Shown piece after piece: positions 18,221-26,761 of a stretch of DNA of 64,000 bases. How positions within the stretch are numbered: position 1 is the stretch's first letter; the number at the start of each line of letters is the position of its first letter. The notes beneath the pieces are model-generated. The model did not search any database and was not told where the DNA came from. It saw only the letters and a list, made by a program, of their open reading frames with translations. Both the position numbers and the translations under genes were made by a program. Source of the DNA: Sulfuracidifex metallicus DSM 6482 = JCM 9184 (GTDB lineage Archaea > Thermoproteota > Thermoprotei_A > Sulfolobales > Sulfolobaceae); NCBI GenBank assembly GCA_032834875.1, contig CP135238.1, positions 1,184,011 to 1,248,010 on the forward strand, given 5' to 3'.

Positions 18221-18617
18221 TTGACTTCCACCACGTTAAAATGGTACTTCCTACAAGGAGGAAGTCTAAAGCCAGCACAGGAAACACCAGAGGTATAATA
18301 GGCAAGGTCTTTCCCAGGATTGGAGCTGGCGCAATATGAGACTCTATAAGAAGTGCTGTATTCCACATGAACAGAATTGTAAACGGTATTAGTAATTTTC
18401 TTGTTCCTGATATTATTTCATATCCAGCAAAGATATATAATGCTGCGTTAAACCCAAAGTATTCTGAATATATGGCAAAGACTAGAGATGACTCACCTAT
18501 AGCTTTAGACGCTAAGGTGGCAGCGTTATAGCCAGCAGCAATATGAAGTACAGCCCATGCCAAAGACAAGAATCCAGTTAACCACCTTAGAATATCCTCA
18601 CTGTCCATTAAGAACAA
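18207..18617 (-). CDS. Four-helix membrane protein, unknown
   Basis: A 136-residue hydrophobic protein with about four membrane helices (WLTGFLSLAWAVLHIAAGY; AALYIFAGYEII; LLIPFTILFMWNTALLIE; PLVFPVLALDFLLVGSTIL). No family recognised. First gene of the small minus-strand operon; ATG 18617 and ATG 18608 are alternative starts. Confidence 0.55.
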   Translation of the reverse strand: MFLMDSEDILRWLTGFLSLAWAVLHIAAGYNAATLASKAIGESSLVFAIYSEYFGFNAALYIFAGYEIISGTRKLLIPFTILFMWNTALLIESHIAPAPILGKTLPIIPLVFPVLALDFLLVGSTILTWWKSSVRV

Positions 18618-18690
18618 TTACTTCTAATTAACTATTTAAGAATATTCATCAGGAAAGTATAAAAAGAAGAAAAAATGGTTAAATTATAGG

Positions 18691-19062
18691 CTAGGACGTA
18701 ATCGTAGCTAGAGGACGTAATTCCTTGACCATAACGTATAATGAACCGAACTCCTTGTCTATTCTGATGTGTGAGAATTCGAAACCGTTCTTACGATAGA
18801 AATCGACTGCGGACTCTAAAGCCTCTAACATGACTCCTCTCTTTCCTAAGGAGGCAGCAATTTCTTCAACTTTCCTCAGCATCTTGGAACCTATACCTTT
18901 TCCGCGGAATAATCTGTTCACTGCTATCATATCTAAGAGAAGGTAATTTCCCTTATCTACCATGTCGACCACTCCCTTAATTTCTCCTTCATCTTCGAGT
19001 ACAAGTACAATGTCTCCCTTTTCCTTCCATTTGTAGTAGTCCTTCAAAGAGTACTTGTCCAT
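18691..19062 (-). CDS. GNAT-family N-acetyltransferase
   Basis: A 123-residue acetyltransferase. Motif A is present in AVNRLFRGKGIGSKMLRKVEE (acetyl-CoA pyrophosphate loop RGKGIG), followed by MLEALESAVDFYRKNGFEF, the usual motif B. Compact, single-domain, no partner. Substrate unknown. Monocistronic on the minus strand. Confidence 0.85.
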   Translation of the reverse strand: MDKYSLKDYYKWKEKGDIVLVLEDEGEIKGVVDMVDKGNYLLLDMIAVNRLFRGKGIGSKMLRKVEEIAASLGKRGVMLEALESAVDFYRKNGFEFSHIRIDKEFGSLYVMVKELRPLATITS

Positions 19063-19227
19063 CCTAGGATCTCCTGAGAAGAAGGGACTCCCAACATCCC
19101 TCCTCTCTATCTCTCTTATAATTTCAACGCGATTTTCCTGTTAAAACACAATTTAAGTGCATACGAGTTCCCTACCTTTTATTTTTCCTTTTATCTAAAA
19201 AAAGGGATAATTGTGTAGTTAAAAAAG

Positions 19228-20097
19228 TTATTTGTTACTGTTTTCCGTATTTTCCCTGTCTTCGTTTCCCCTTAGGTTTACCTTAATTAGATTGTCGGGT
19301 AAGTTAACTAAAGTAGACAAGTTTGGATAATAAGGTATACCTAAGGCCATATTTACAGAAGCAGGATCGTTCTTGGAAGCCAAGGAACCTGCTAAGTATA
19401 GCCTGATTGCCTTCTCAACGTCAACTCCCAAGTCGCGTAGCTGTATGACTCTCCTCAACTCATCATCTTGGGGCAACAGCCTTATTACCCTCACAGAAAT
19501 CAGTTCAATTCCTATTTCGGAAAGGAAAGCCTTTAGACTGGCTAAAACTGCATTACTTACATCGCCAAGCTTCTTGAAAATGTCGGATAGCCTTACATAA
19601 TTTATTATAGAGCTTACCTCCTGATCGATCATTGGAGAGATATATCTACCTAAGTCCGCATCCTTGAACACGTTATTTCCAAATTGGACATTGAAAACCA
19701 ACTTTGAGGGATCTGTTACCCTATAATACACTGCTATTTCATACTCTAAAGGTACTAAATCTTGAGTTTGAGATACACCTACAATCCTAATTTCATGTCT
19801 TGTGGTCGAAGTATAGAACACTATGGTATCGAAAGGCAAAGCATTATATCTAAACCTTGATAAGAACGACGATAAAGGATTCTGAGGACTTTGTACGTTA
19901 TGTGTTCCAGGAGGCAAAACAGCCTGAACTTGCCCTTGAATTACCACAACAGCAAGTTCGTTTGGCTGCACGAAGATGATTGACTTGGAGGTTATCTCCT
20001 CCTTTGGATAACGGAAAATTATGGTATCTTCAGCCATCATTGAGGTTCCGTTCTCCCTTTCAGTTGAAATTACAGAACCTCTAAACTGGAGGGACAT
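19228..20097 (-). CDS. SPFH/YdjI-type (COG4260-like) protein, copy A
   Basis: A 289-residue stomatin/prohibitin-like protein: FRYPKEEITSKSIIFVQPNELAVVVIQGQVQAVLPPGTHNVQSPQ is the start of a YdjI-type SPFH domain, followed by the beta-rich body (YYRVTDPSKLVFNVQFGNNVFKDADLGRYISPMIDQEVS) and IELISVRVIRLLPQDDELRRVIQLRDLGVDVEKAIRLYLAG. There is no N-terminal membrane helix, so it probably oligomerises at the membrane through partners. A paralogue at 22652-23545 shares three long blocks that are identical in DNA, interleaved with diverged ones. Monocistronic, opposite to the coiled protein at 20412. Confidence 0.75.
   Translation of the reverse strand: MSLQFRGSVISTERENGTSMMAEDTIIFRYPKEEITSKSIIFVQPNELAVVVIQGQVQAVLPPGTHNVQSPQNPLSSFLSRFRYNALPFDTIVFYTSTTRHEIRIVGVSQTQDLVPLEYEIAVYYRVTDPSKLVFNVQFGNNVFKDADLGRYISPMIDQEVSSIINYVRLSDIFKKLGDVSNAVLASLKAFLSEIGIELISVRVIRLLPQDDELRRVIQLRDLGVDVEKAIRLYLAGSLASKNDPASVNMALGIPYYPNLSTLVNLPDNLIKVNLRGNEDRENTENSNK
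19259..20085. repeat. Mosaic repeat with 22668-23494 (SPFH copy A)
   Basis: Constant offset of 3409 bp and no indels. Perfectly identical blocks: 19259-19464 (206 bp), 19612-19734 (123 bp), 19857-20085 (229 bp), plus a run of about 40 bp near 19508-19549. Between them, 19465-19611 and 19735-19856 differ at many positions, including codon third bases and residues. Confidence 0.95.
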
Positions 20098-20411
20098 CTT
20101 AAATTAGAACAAGTAGACTGAGATGAAAAAGTTTTTGATTATTAGAATATACTCCATCTATTAATATATTCAATCTAGTTATTTCAGATTAGCTTTTTGG
20201 TTTTTCTTGTTCATAAAATCTAGAGGTCAAAGGGATAGTTATCATATTCGTGCTTCTTTAAATAATCTAAAATGATTTGTTTCTTCATGAACGAGGATTA
20301 GTGGATCTTTCCCCTAGAACTTCTTGAACACAACGAATAGGCTCATGCTAAAAATATGGTGAACACTAAACTAGGATAAAACATTTATTTTAGGCTAAGA
20401 AAGTGTATTTT

Positions 20412-20882
20412 ATGTCTAAAGAGTTAACACCTTTAGAGAAAATGCAACTACTTATACCTGGATATAGAGGTTACAAGGTTAAGGACCTTATAAGGCAAGA
20501 TGACATGTTAGTTAGAAACTACGTCAGACAAAACTTGGAGAACGCGATTAACAAACTATCAGATAGAGAGTCTTTAATAGCTCAACAAGATCCATTCTCA
20601 TCCATTATTAAACAGATTGAAATTCTTAACTCTAAGTTAAGATCTTTAATAGCAGACATGGCTACCATGCAGAGTGGGGGGACAGACGTCTACGCTAGAT
20701 ATAAGATAACTTCTGAAGCGTTGGAGCAAATAGTCCAAAACGACAGTTCCCTTATAGATATTTCAAACTATCTTTCTCAGTCGGCTTTAGACGGTGATAT
20801 AAATGGAATTAATGAGCTTATAGAAAAGATAAGGTCAATTTTAATTACAAGACAAAGGCTATTCTTTCCCTTTCTGCAATAA
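20412..20882 (+). CDS. Unknown helical protein next to SPFH genes
   Basis: A 156-residue mostly helical protein from ATG 20412 (a GTG at 20403 would add three residues). Sequence begins SKELTPLEKMQLLIPGYRGYKVKDLIRQDDMLVRNYVRQNL; the middle (IIKQIEILNSKLRSLIADMATMQ) can form a short coiled coil. Its position between two SPFH paralogues, divergent from copy A, suggests a functional tie. No family recognised with confidence. Confidence 0.6.
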   Translation: MSKELTPLEKMQLLIPGYRGYKVKDLIRQDDMLVRNYVRQNLENAINKLSDRESLIAQQDPFSSIIKQIEILNSKLRSLIADMATMQSGGTDVYARYKITSEALEQIVQNDSSLIDISNYLSQSALDGDINGINELIEKIRSILITRQRLFFPFLQ

Positions 20883-20979
20883 ATTGAAAACCATTTATAA
20901 GATGGAAGCTTGTAAAGGGGATTACTTCGTCTTTCTCGTCAGAAACCCCTACATGACGGTGAGATAGCTTGCCTTATAA

Positions 20980-21387
20980 GTTAAGGAGCGGAAAGCCTCT
21001 ATAGTTTAATCACTTATTAAGATTTAAATGCTTATTTTCAGCACCTCCTTTAATGACGTTGATAGTACTCCTCAACTTCATTAGATCTTGATGAACATAA
21101 GGATAGAGTAACCAGTGTATATCTCCATCCTTCACGTCTCTACATTGATTATGCTTCATGGACGATAGTACAAACCTTTGTGATATCTTGGCTTATTCTT
21201 TGCTGTTTCACAAATGTTAAAGATTATCCAATCAATGGTAGGACAGTAATCTAGTCAGGACATTGAGGGAAGCGTTGTAGTTACGGTCTGCTGCCCAACT
21301 GCTCTATGGACAGACGAAAGTACGATCAGCCGAAGTTAGGTCGTCCTTAACGTGCCTGCACCTAGCACAAGTCATTGACGTGAAAGC
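20980..21387 (-). pseudogene. IS200/IS605 tnpB remnant (zinc-finger end)
   Basis: In the 590-bp gap between genes, 21238-21387 on the minus strand translates as [25 protein letters not shown]-stop-SSWAADRNYNASLNVLTRL, the C-terminal zinc finger and RuvC tail of TnpB, with an internal stop where the last zinc Cys pair should be. At about 20985-21007, GTTAAGGAGCGGAAAGCCTC resembles the left end of the MITEs at 38 and 48 kb, but in the orientation opposite to that expected for this tnpB, so the relict is probably composite. Nothing else is seen in the gap. Confidence 0.7.
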
Positions 21388-21474
21388 AGAATAAAGAGGG
21401 AGAAAAAATACATGTATGTAAATAACGTAAATTTGTGAGTATACTAAATCTCCACCCTTTCCTTTCAATAAAAA

Positions 21475-21924
21475 TCAGTGAGTCCTTCCTTTACTTATCT
21501 CCCTTTTCTCGTCTGTGACTCTTAGGGAAGCCATTACTCCAGAGAAAATTCCATTAAAAAGAATGAAGACTACGACGAGACCTATGAAAGTTTGCGGATA
21601 TGGAGAATGTACTGCATAAGGTATCATGGACAGAAACAAGTATCCTATAGCCCCAAATAATGCAAGATTCCTAACTTGTTCAAGCTCAATATTTAGCATA
21701 GTTCCTTTAATTGGATAGGCAAAGACCACAAGTAGGATTAACATTAGTATTTCAATCAAGGATAATGTAGGATATGTGTAGATCGAAAGCAAAGGTGAAA
21801 TGTCAACTGGAAACGGAGGATAAAACAACTTGCTAATTAAGTTAATCAATGTGATCACAATTGTAAGGAAAACTGTGTAAAGTATGCCAGCCCCTATGTT
21901 CCAACTTAATCTCCTAGCCTCCAC
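21475..21924 (-). CDS. Four-helix membrane protein, unknown
   Basis: A 149-residue membrane protein: helices near residues 10-32, 45-70, 84-104 and 115-137, ending in a charged tail (RVTDEKREISKGRTH). No family recognised. It lies between the two SPFH genes, on the same strand as both. Confidence 0.55.
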   Translation of the reverse strand: MEARRLSWNIGAGILYTVFLTIVITLINLISKLFYPPFPVDISPLLSIYTYPTLSLIEILMLILLVVFAYPIKGTMLNIELEQVRNLALFGAIGYLFLSMIPYAVHSPYPQTFIGLVVVFILFNGIFSGVMASLRVTDEKREISKGRTH

Positions 21925-22218
21925 GTCTCTTCACTAGAAATATTTATGCTAACTAAGGTAAAAAACTTATTCATTTATAAAGAAGATAATTTAATATGAT
22001 TTGCCAAGGTTAACTCACTTTCATTCAATGACGGTAGAGAATCTCATTTTAAGAATAAAAAAGTGAAGGAAGATAACTAACATAAACGTATATGTCGGCA
22101 TTATGAAGGATTAATATTTTATATTGTCTTCACATTTCTATTTTTCTTTTAATTATATCTAAAAATAGTTCTATAGTTTAATAATGCTAAATTTAAAACA
22201 AGCTATCTAATGTCTTAT

Positions 22219-22668
22219 TTAAGGAGACCTTCCCCTGGCGTAAGTTACTATAGCTAGTATAACTCCTAGCGCTGTAAAGACTACTCCTCCTATCAATATG
22301 AATTCCTTTCCCACCGAACTTGAGGTTGAGTATTCTAAATCGTAGAAAACCGTAGCACTTATGTTAGCATCATTATGTATTTCTGCTGTTCCCTCTTCAC
22401 TAGAGAAGAAACACAAAACGTAATTTACGCTATCATTATCGCTCTCTCCGTTATGGGGTATCCCGCTGACGTTAACCGGTTCGGTAGTATTTAGAGTTAA
22501 TATTACTTGGGAATCAGCTGGATAAGGCACTTTCAGATTTCCCTCAGGCGGTATTATCCCATTGCCTGAGATAGTTCTAAAATTCGCGGAAGTAAGGCTG
22601 TAAGCCGCTAAAGAAACTCCAAGGATAATAAGAGCTATAGCTATAATGATCTCAGCCCTTCTTTTCAT
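22219..22668 (-). CDS. Membrane-anchored extracellular beta protein, unknown
   Basis: A 149-residue protein with an N-terminal helix (IIIAIALIILGVSLAAYSL), about 90 external residues with several N-glycosylation sequons, and a C-terminal helix (FILIGGVVFTALGVILAIVTY) followed by RGR. The layout is like the protein at 61243-61761. Its ATG lies inside the last codons of SPFH copy B (17-bp overlap), so it is co-translated with it and is a candidate membrane partner. Confidence 0.65.
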   Translation of the reverse strand: MKRRAEIIIAIALIILGVSLAAYSLTSANFRTISGNGIIPPEGNLKVPYPADSQVILTLNTTEPVNVSGIPHNGESDNDSVNYVLCFFSSEEGTAEIHNDANISATVFYDLEYSTSSSVGKEFILIGGVVFTALGVILAIVTYARGRSP

Positions 22669-23545
22669 CTTCGTTTCCCCTTAGGTTTACCTTAATTAGA
22701 TTGTCGGGTAAGTTAACTAAAGTAGACAAGTTTGGATAATAAGGTATACCTAAGGCCATATTTACAGAAGCAGGATCGTTCTTGGAAGCCAAGGAACCTG
22801 CTAAGTATAGCCTGATTGCCTTCTCAACGTCAACTCCCAAGTCGCGTAGCTGTATGACTCTCCTCAACTCATCGTCCTCAGGTAGTAGCCTTATTACCCT
22901 CACAGAAATCAGTTCAATTCCTATTTCTGCTAAGAAATTTTTCAATATAGCCGTTACTCCAGTTGTTATATCATTAAACTTGCTATATATTTCCGCTAGC
23001 TTAACGAAGTTTATCACTTGGCTTACCTCCTGATCGATCATTGGAGAGATATATCTACCTAAGTCCGCATCCTTGAACACGTTATTTCCAAATTGGACAT
23101 TGAAAACCAACTTTGAGGGATCTGTTACCCTATAATACACTGCGACTTCGTAAATCAATGGCACTAAGTCCTGAGTTTGGCTGTTCCCAACTACTCTTAT
23201 TTCGTGCCTCGTCGAAGAACAGAAATACACTATGGTATCGAAAGGAAGTCCGTTATATCTCATTTTTGATAAGAACGACGATAAAGGATTCTGAGGACTT
23301 TGTACGTTATGTGTTCCAGGAGGCAAAACAGCCTGAACTTGCCCTTGAATTACCACAACAGCAAGTTCGTTTGGCTGCACGAAGATGATTGACTTGGAGG
23401 TTATCTCCTCCTTTGGATAACGGAAAATTATGGTATCTTCAGCCATCATTGAGGTTCCGTTCTCCCTTTCAGTTGAAATTACAGAACCTCTAAATTGAAG
23501 AGACATAACATTTTTTAATAAATTATCATTATTAAGGTTACTCAT
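22652..23545 (-). CDS. SPFH/YdjI-type (COG4260-like) protein, copy B
   Basis: A 297-residue paralogue of the protein at 19228-20097. The start equivalent to copy A is ATG 23506; ATG 23545 adds 13 residues. The same YdjI-like SPFH domain is present. Differences cluster in two stretches: KMRYNGLPFDTIVYFCSSTRHEIRVVGNSQ, and QVINFVKLAEIYSKFNDITTGVTAILKNFLAEIG. The gene overlaps the membrane protein at 22219 and together they form a two-gene operon. SPFH proteins usually build membrane-bound rings or cages; the ligand here is not known. Confidence 0.75.
   Translation of the reverse strand: MSNLNNDNLLKNVMSLQFRGSVISTERENGTSMMAEDTIIFRYPKEEITSKSIIFVQPNELAVVVIQGQVQAVLPPGTHNVQSPQNPLSSFLSKMRYNGLPFDTIVYFCSSTRHEIRVVGNSQTQDLVPLIYEVAVYYRVTDPSKLVFNVQFGNNVFKDADLGRYISPMIDQEVSQVINFVKLAEIYSKFNDITTGVTAILKNFLAEIGIELISVRVIRLLPEDDELRRVIQLRDLGVDVEKAIRLYLAGSLASKNDPASVNMALGIPYYPNLSTLVNLPDNLIKVNLRGNEDEKKG
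22668..23494. repeat. Mosaic repeat with 19259-20085 (SPFH copy B)
   Basis: Partner of the copy-A repeat. Identical blocks fall at 22668-22873, 23021-23143 and 23266-23494. Confidence 0.95.
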
Positions 23546-23627
23546 TATTTGAATTTAGATATTTTTACTTTTTTTAAAAAAAATAGATAGAATAAAAGTT
23601 TCCTCCAATTTATATACATTTTAATTT

Positions 23628-24884
23628 TTAACCTTCCTCCAGCTTAGAGAATAGTAAAGCGTCCATTAACAGGATTCCTCCTGCAATGGAAAAGTCCACC
23701 GCGTAGCCTAAGAAGTGACTCACATAACCAGAAGTTAACGAGCCTAACAGAAGTGCTATTCCAACCACTGTACTATAAACCCCTAATCCAGTTCCTTGTC
23801 TTCTCTCTCCCACTACCTTAAATATCATTGTGGTTGAGGATGAGTAATAAAGAGAATAAGCGAATCCGGCAGCAAGTGGATAAAACAGGGAGTTTATAAC
23901 TACCATAGCTCCCGTTGTGGCAAGCGTTGATATTCCCATTATAACATACGATAAACCTCTAACCAGCAAGGAGAAAGAAGCAACAAGTTTTTCTCCTCTT
24001 TCCTCTATAGCTTTACCTGCGAAGTAAAAAGTCAGGGTTTGAGCTACCATTCCCAGCGAAATCACGGCAAGGACTATTGAGCTACTTACTCCTAGAGTGT
24101 AAAGCCCTGCGGGATATACAGTGTTAAATAATCCACTACTGAAATAGAACGCTACTATTCCTAAGTACAACATCGGTATATAGTTTACCGGTCTTCTCCT
24201 CAGTCTCCTTATAGAGAACATTTTAAAGTGTGCTAATTGAGGTAAATGCAGAAAGAATAGAGGCAGCATTCTTATTCTGGTTGAGAAAGATTCCCTATGA
24301 TGAACCATTGCGACTCTTTCGACCCTTATTGGAGACCTTGGAATAAGCTTTAGGCCTAGAATGAGAGAAATAATGGACAACAAACCCATTATTTGAATAA
24401 CCAGTATGAGAGGAACGAAGTTAACCGCCACACTGGATATTATCAAACCCAACAACATGCCTATTGATGACACCATTGAAAGTCTGGAAAATGCGGAAGC
24501 CCATTTCTTCTTTTCTGCAGTTGCCATAATTAAGAGGTTCATTGGGGTACTTGCCGCGGTGCTAAAGAAGACCGATAACGCATAATCTGCAGAAACTAAA
24601 GGGATAGTATTCAGGAACACTATAGCTAAAAGGGAAGCTCCAGTTCCTGCGAAACTAGTCAAAATTAGGTACTTTCTACTGTATCTATCTGCCATCAAAC
24701 CCCAAATTATAGAAGCTGGTATAAGGATAGCATTTCCCAAGGATATTGCTAAACCTACATTTATGGCGTTGCCGTGAAGACGAAGTATCTCAAGTGTGAT
24801 CAGCGTGGATAGGGGTCCCGTAGATGCGTTGAAAGGCAAAGCGGTATACATCCATTTGAAGTCAGATTTCTGTTGAATTCCCAT
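23628..24884 (-). CDS. MFS transporter
   Basis: A 418-residue major facilitator protein with about 12 membrane helices and a cytosolic loop in the middle (RVERVAMVHHRESFSTRIRM...FSIRRLRRRPVNY). The loop between helices 2 and 3, GLMADRYSRKYLI, is MFS motif A. Substrate unknown. Monocistronic. Confidence 0.87.
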   Translation of the reverse strand: MGIQQKSDFKWMYTALPFNASTGPLSTLITLEILRLHGNAINVGLAISLGNAILIPASIIWGLMADRYSRKYLILTSFAGTGASLLAIVFLNTIPLVSADYALSVFFSTAASTPMNLLIMATAEKKKWASAFSRLSMVSSIGMLLGLIISSVAVNFVPLILVIQIMGLLSIISLILGLKLIPRSPIRVERVAMVHHRESFSTRIRMLPLFFLHLPQLAHFKMFSIRRLRRRPVNYIPMLYLGIVAFYFSSGLFNTVYPAGLYTLGVSSSIVLAVISLGMVAQTLTFYFAGKAIEERGEKLVASFSLLVRGLSYVIMGISTLATTGAMVVINSLFYPLAAGFAYSLYYSSSTTMIFKVVGERRQGTGLGVYSTVVGIALLLGSLTSGYVSHFLGYAVDFSIAGGILLMDALLFSKLEEG

Positions 24885-25105
24885 CTAAAGGAAAGGACGT
24901 TACTCCCTTTTTAAAATTATTTAATGTATTCCAAAGCTTTCAAATAGAGTTTAAATTATCCTACTAATGAAGAACATGATATAAAAAGATAGAGTTGACT
25001 ACTTTTCCTTTTTCCCTTTTAGGTTAATGAGACATAACCTGCTCTATACTTTGTAATTCTTTTTCCCATCTTTTTTTCTCTTTCTTATCAACTCTCTATG
25101 TGGAG

Positions 25106-25552
25106 TCATTTACCCCTTTCTTCCTTTAGACACTGTTCTATTATCTTTCCATCGCTTTCCGGTATGGGTCTCTTCATGTTAGCTGGAGCGTTGCGTAGGT
25201 ACTTTGCCACTTGGGATTTATCTTCGATGAAAACTATCTGATCAAGTATTAGCTTGAAATCGCAAACTCCTATGACCATAGGCTCTACCTTAATTCTATA
25301 GATGAATATTCCCTTGTTTCTGATCTTCTCTTCTGGATAAATGGGAGTTTCGTCCTTAAACCAATCTGATACAGCCTTCACTACCCCAACAAGTTTACCC
25401 CCATATTTCTTGGCATAGTACTTGCTCACGTAAATGACTAGGTAGTCTCCGTTCTTAATGTAATTGCTTATATCCTCCTTGTAACCGTAAATCCCTTCAG
25501 AGAGTATCACGTCCCACATGTCCTCTTGGATTGGTACGATCCAGTAAGTCAC
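25106..25552 (-). CDS. EVE-domain protein
   Basis: A 148-residue EVE/PUA-like protein: N-terminal YWIVPIQEDMWDVIL, GDYLVIYVSKYYAKKYGGKLVGVVKAVSDWFKDETPIYPEE, then RIKVEPM. EVE domains bind modified bases in DNA or RNA and are common near restriction or RNA-modification genes; none is next to this one. It is divergent from the DUF1286 gene with 37 bp between starts. Confidence 0.8.
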   Translation of the reverse strand: MTYWIVPIQEDMWDVILSEGIYGYKEDISNYIKNGDYLVIYVSKYYAKKYGGKLVGVVKAVSDWFKDETPIYPEEKIRNKGIFIYRIKVEPMVIGVCDFKLILDQIVFIEDKSQVAKYLRNAPANMKRPIPESDGKIIEQCLKEERGK

Positions 25553-25589
25553 ATGATGAGATATAAGATGAAAGTTATAAAAATAATGT

Positions 25590-26103
25590 ATGAAGTTAGT
25601 TACGCATTACCTCTTCACTACTGGATTGCTTTCCCTGATTATGAGCATGTTCACGCCTTACTACTTGGTGTTGTCTGGAGTGGTAGCAATTGCAGGGAAC
25701 TTGATCATAGACGGGCTGGGGCACAAGGAGGTACAAACCAGGAGAGGAACGATACCTACAAGGACTCCGTTGACTCACACCTATCCCCGTTCAGTGGTAT
25801 GGGGATTACTACCTTCAATACCTTTTCTGCTGTTGGGATACTTTTTAGGGTACTACTTGTGGTGGTTGGCTGTGGCTTCAGTCTTGGTTGGTCCTTCCCA
25901 CATGTTCTTAGATATGTTCACTGAGGCAGGGGTATACGTGAAAAAAGGAGGGAAGTGGAGGAGATATGCATTAGCTCACTTCAGATATAACAATCCCTCT
26001 CGCTAACGGACTAGCAGCGCTGGCTGGGGTATTCATGCTTTTAGCATCAATTCACGGCATTCATTACTATCATTATTATCATTATTACAACTATTATTCC
26101 TAA
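25590..26103 (+). pseudogene. DUF1286 membrane protein, full-length but frameshifted (copy 1)
   Basis: A membrane protein related to the YdjM/DUF457 hydrolase-like group and to DUF1286 of Sulfolobales: N-terminal helices, HKEVQTRRGTIPTRTPLTHTYPRS, and LVGPSHMFLDMFTEAGVYVKKGGKWRRYALAHFRYNNP. The reading ends at 26006 because of one extra base near 25998-26000 (CCCTCTCGC here, CCCTTCGC in copy 2). Past the shift, the other frame continues FANGLAALAGVFMLLASIHGIHYYHYYHYYNYYS to a stop at 26101-26103, a His/Tyr-rich tail. So copy 1 keeps both natural ends but not the frame. Confidence 0.8.
25671..26039 (+). repeat. Direct repeat, copy 1 (DUF1286 body)
   Basis: 369 bp repeated at 26762-27129 at an offset of 1091. 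The copies differ by one substitution (T 25913 / C 27004) and one single-base indel near 25999. Confidence 0.95.
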
Positions 26104-26159
26104 TGAGATATTATACGAAAAGAGAAAAGTTTTTAAATATATTTTCTATTACTTTTAGT

Positions 26160-26486
26160 ATGGGTTGTAAGAAGTGGAAGATAAGGTTCCTAATGAAAAA
26201 AGCCAGAAGTTATGAAGAGTTCATGGATTATGCTTTAGATAGCTTCAGTGACAAACTGTTAATGCTTATCTTGGAGAAATTGGAACTATTACAAGAAAAT
26301 CCTTTCAGGTATGCTAGAGAGAAGCTAGGAAATGATATTTACGGAAATAACATGTTCTCAATAGAGGTTACGGGAGATATAAGGGTTCTTTATAGCGTTG
26401 ACTCAAAAACTGTATCGTATTTATTTGGGAGGTTGGGTCTCATAAGAAGGCTTACGGGCGTTAGCCTTTTCCTTAGCTCTCTTTAA
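26160..26486 (+). CDS. RelE-like toxin
   Basis: A 109-residue RelE/ParE-superfamily protein from ATG 26160: KARSYEEFMDYALDSFSDKLLMLILEKLELLQENPFRYAREKLGNDIYGNNMFSIEVTGDIRVLYSVDSKTVSYLFGRLG contains the family pattern (helical hairpin, then IRVLYSVD strand). RelE toxins cleave mRNA on the ribosome. A reading from 26103 would add residues that overlap a TATA-like TTTTTAAATA at about 26131-26141, about 25 bp before ATG 26160, which supports a leaderless start there. No antitoxin precedes it; a small ORF converges on its 3' end. The C-terminus (LIRRLTGVSLFLSSL) is unusual and may be shaped by that overlap. Confidence 0.75.
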   Translation: MGCKKWKIRFLMKKARSYEEFMDYALDSFSDKLLMLILEKLELLQENPFRYAREKLGNDIYGNNMFSIEVTGDIRVLYSVDSKTVSYLFGRLGLIRRLTGVSLFLSSL

Positions 26487-26570
26487 TAAGTCCTCCTTAA
26501 ACTTCTTAAAGTCCTCCTCATTCTCGATTTCTAGGAACTTATTACCGTACTCATCTTCAACAATTCTCAT
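26421..26570 (-). CDS. Candidate antitoxin, 49 residues, convergent with the RelE-like gene
   Basis: Small ORF on the opposite strand: MRIVEDEYGNKFLEIENEED followed by FKKFKEDLLKRAKEKANARK, strongly charged and helical. It overlaps the last 66 bp of the RelE-like gene tail to tail. A TATA-like CTTTAATAAC stands about 28 bp before its ATG, as expected for a leaderless mRNA. Antitoxin assignment rests on size, charge and position only. Confidence 0.5.
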   Translation of the reverse strand: MRIVEDEYGNKFLEIENEEDFKKFKEDLLKRAKEKANARKPSYETQPPK

Positions 26571-26761
26571 ATGTATAAATCTCTCACAGAGGTTATTAAA
26601 GGTGCAGTCTAGAATAAACTCCCCAGTTAACTGAGAAAAAAAATCGATATTATGATTAAATATAGCATCATAAAAGAGACCTTCCTCTTATTGGAGTATA
26701 TGGTATATAATATGCTATATACATTCTTCCATTTCTAAGGATCACGGAAAGTGTATCTGGT

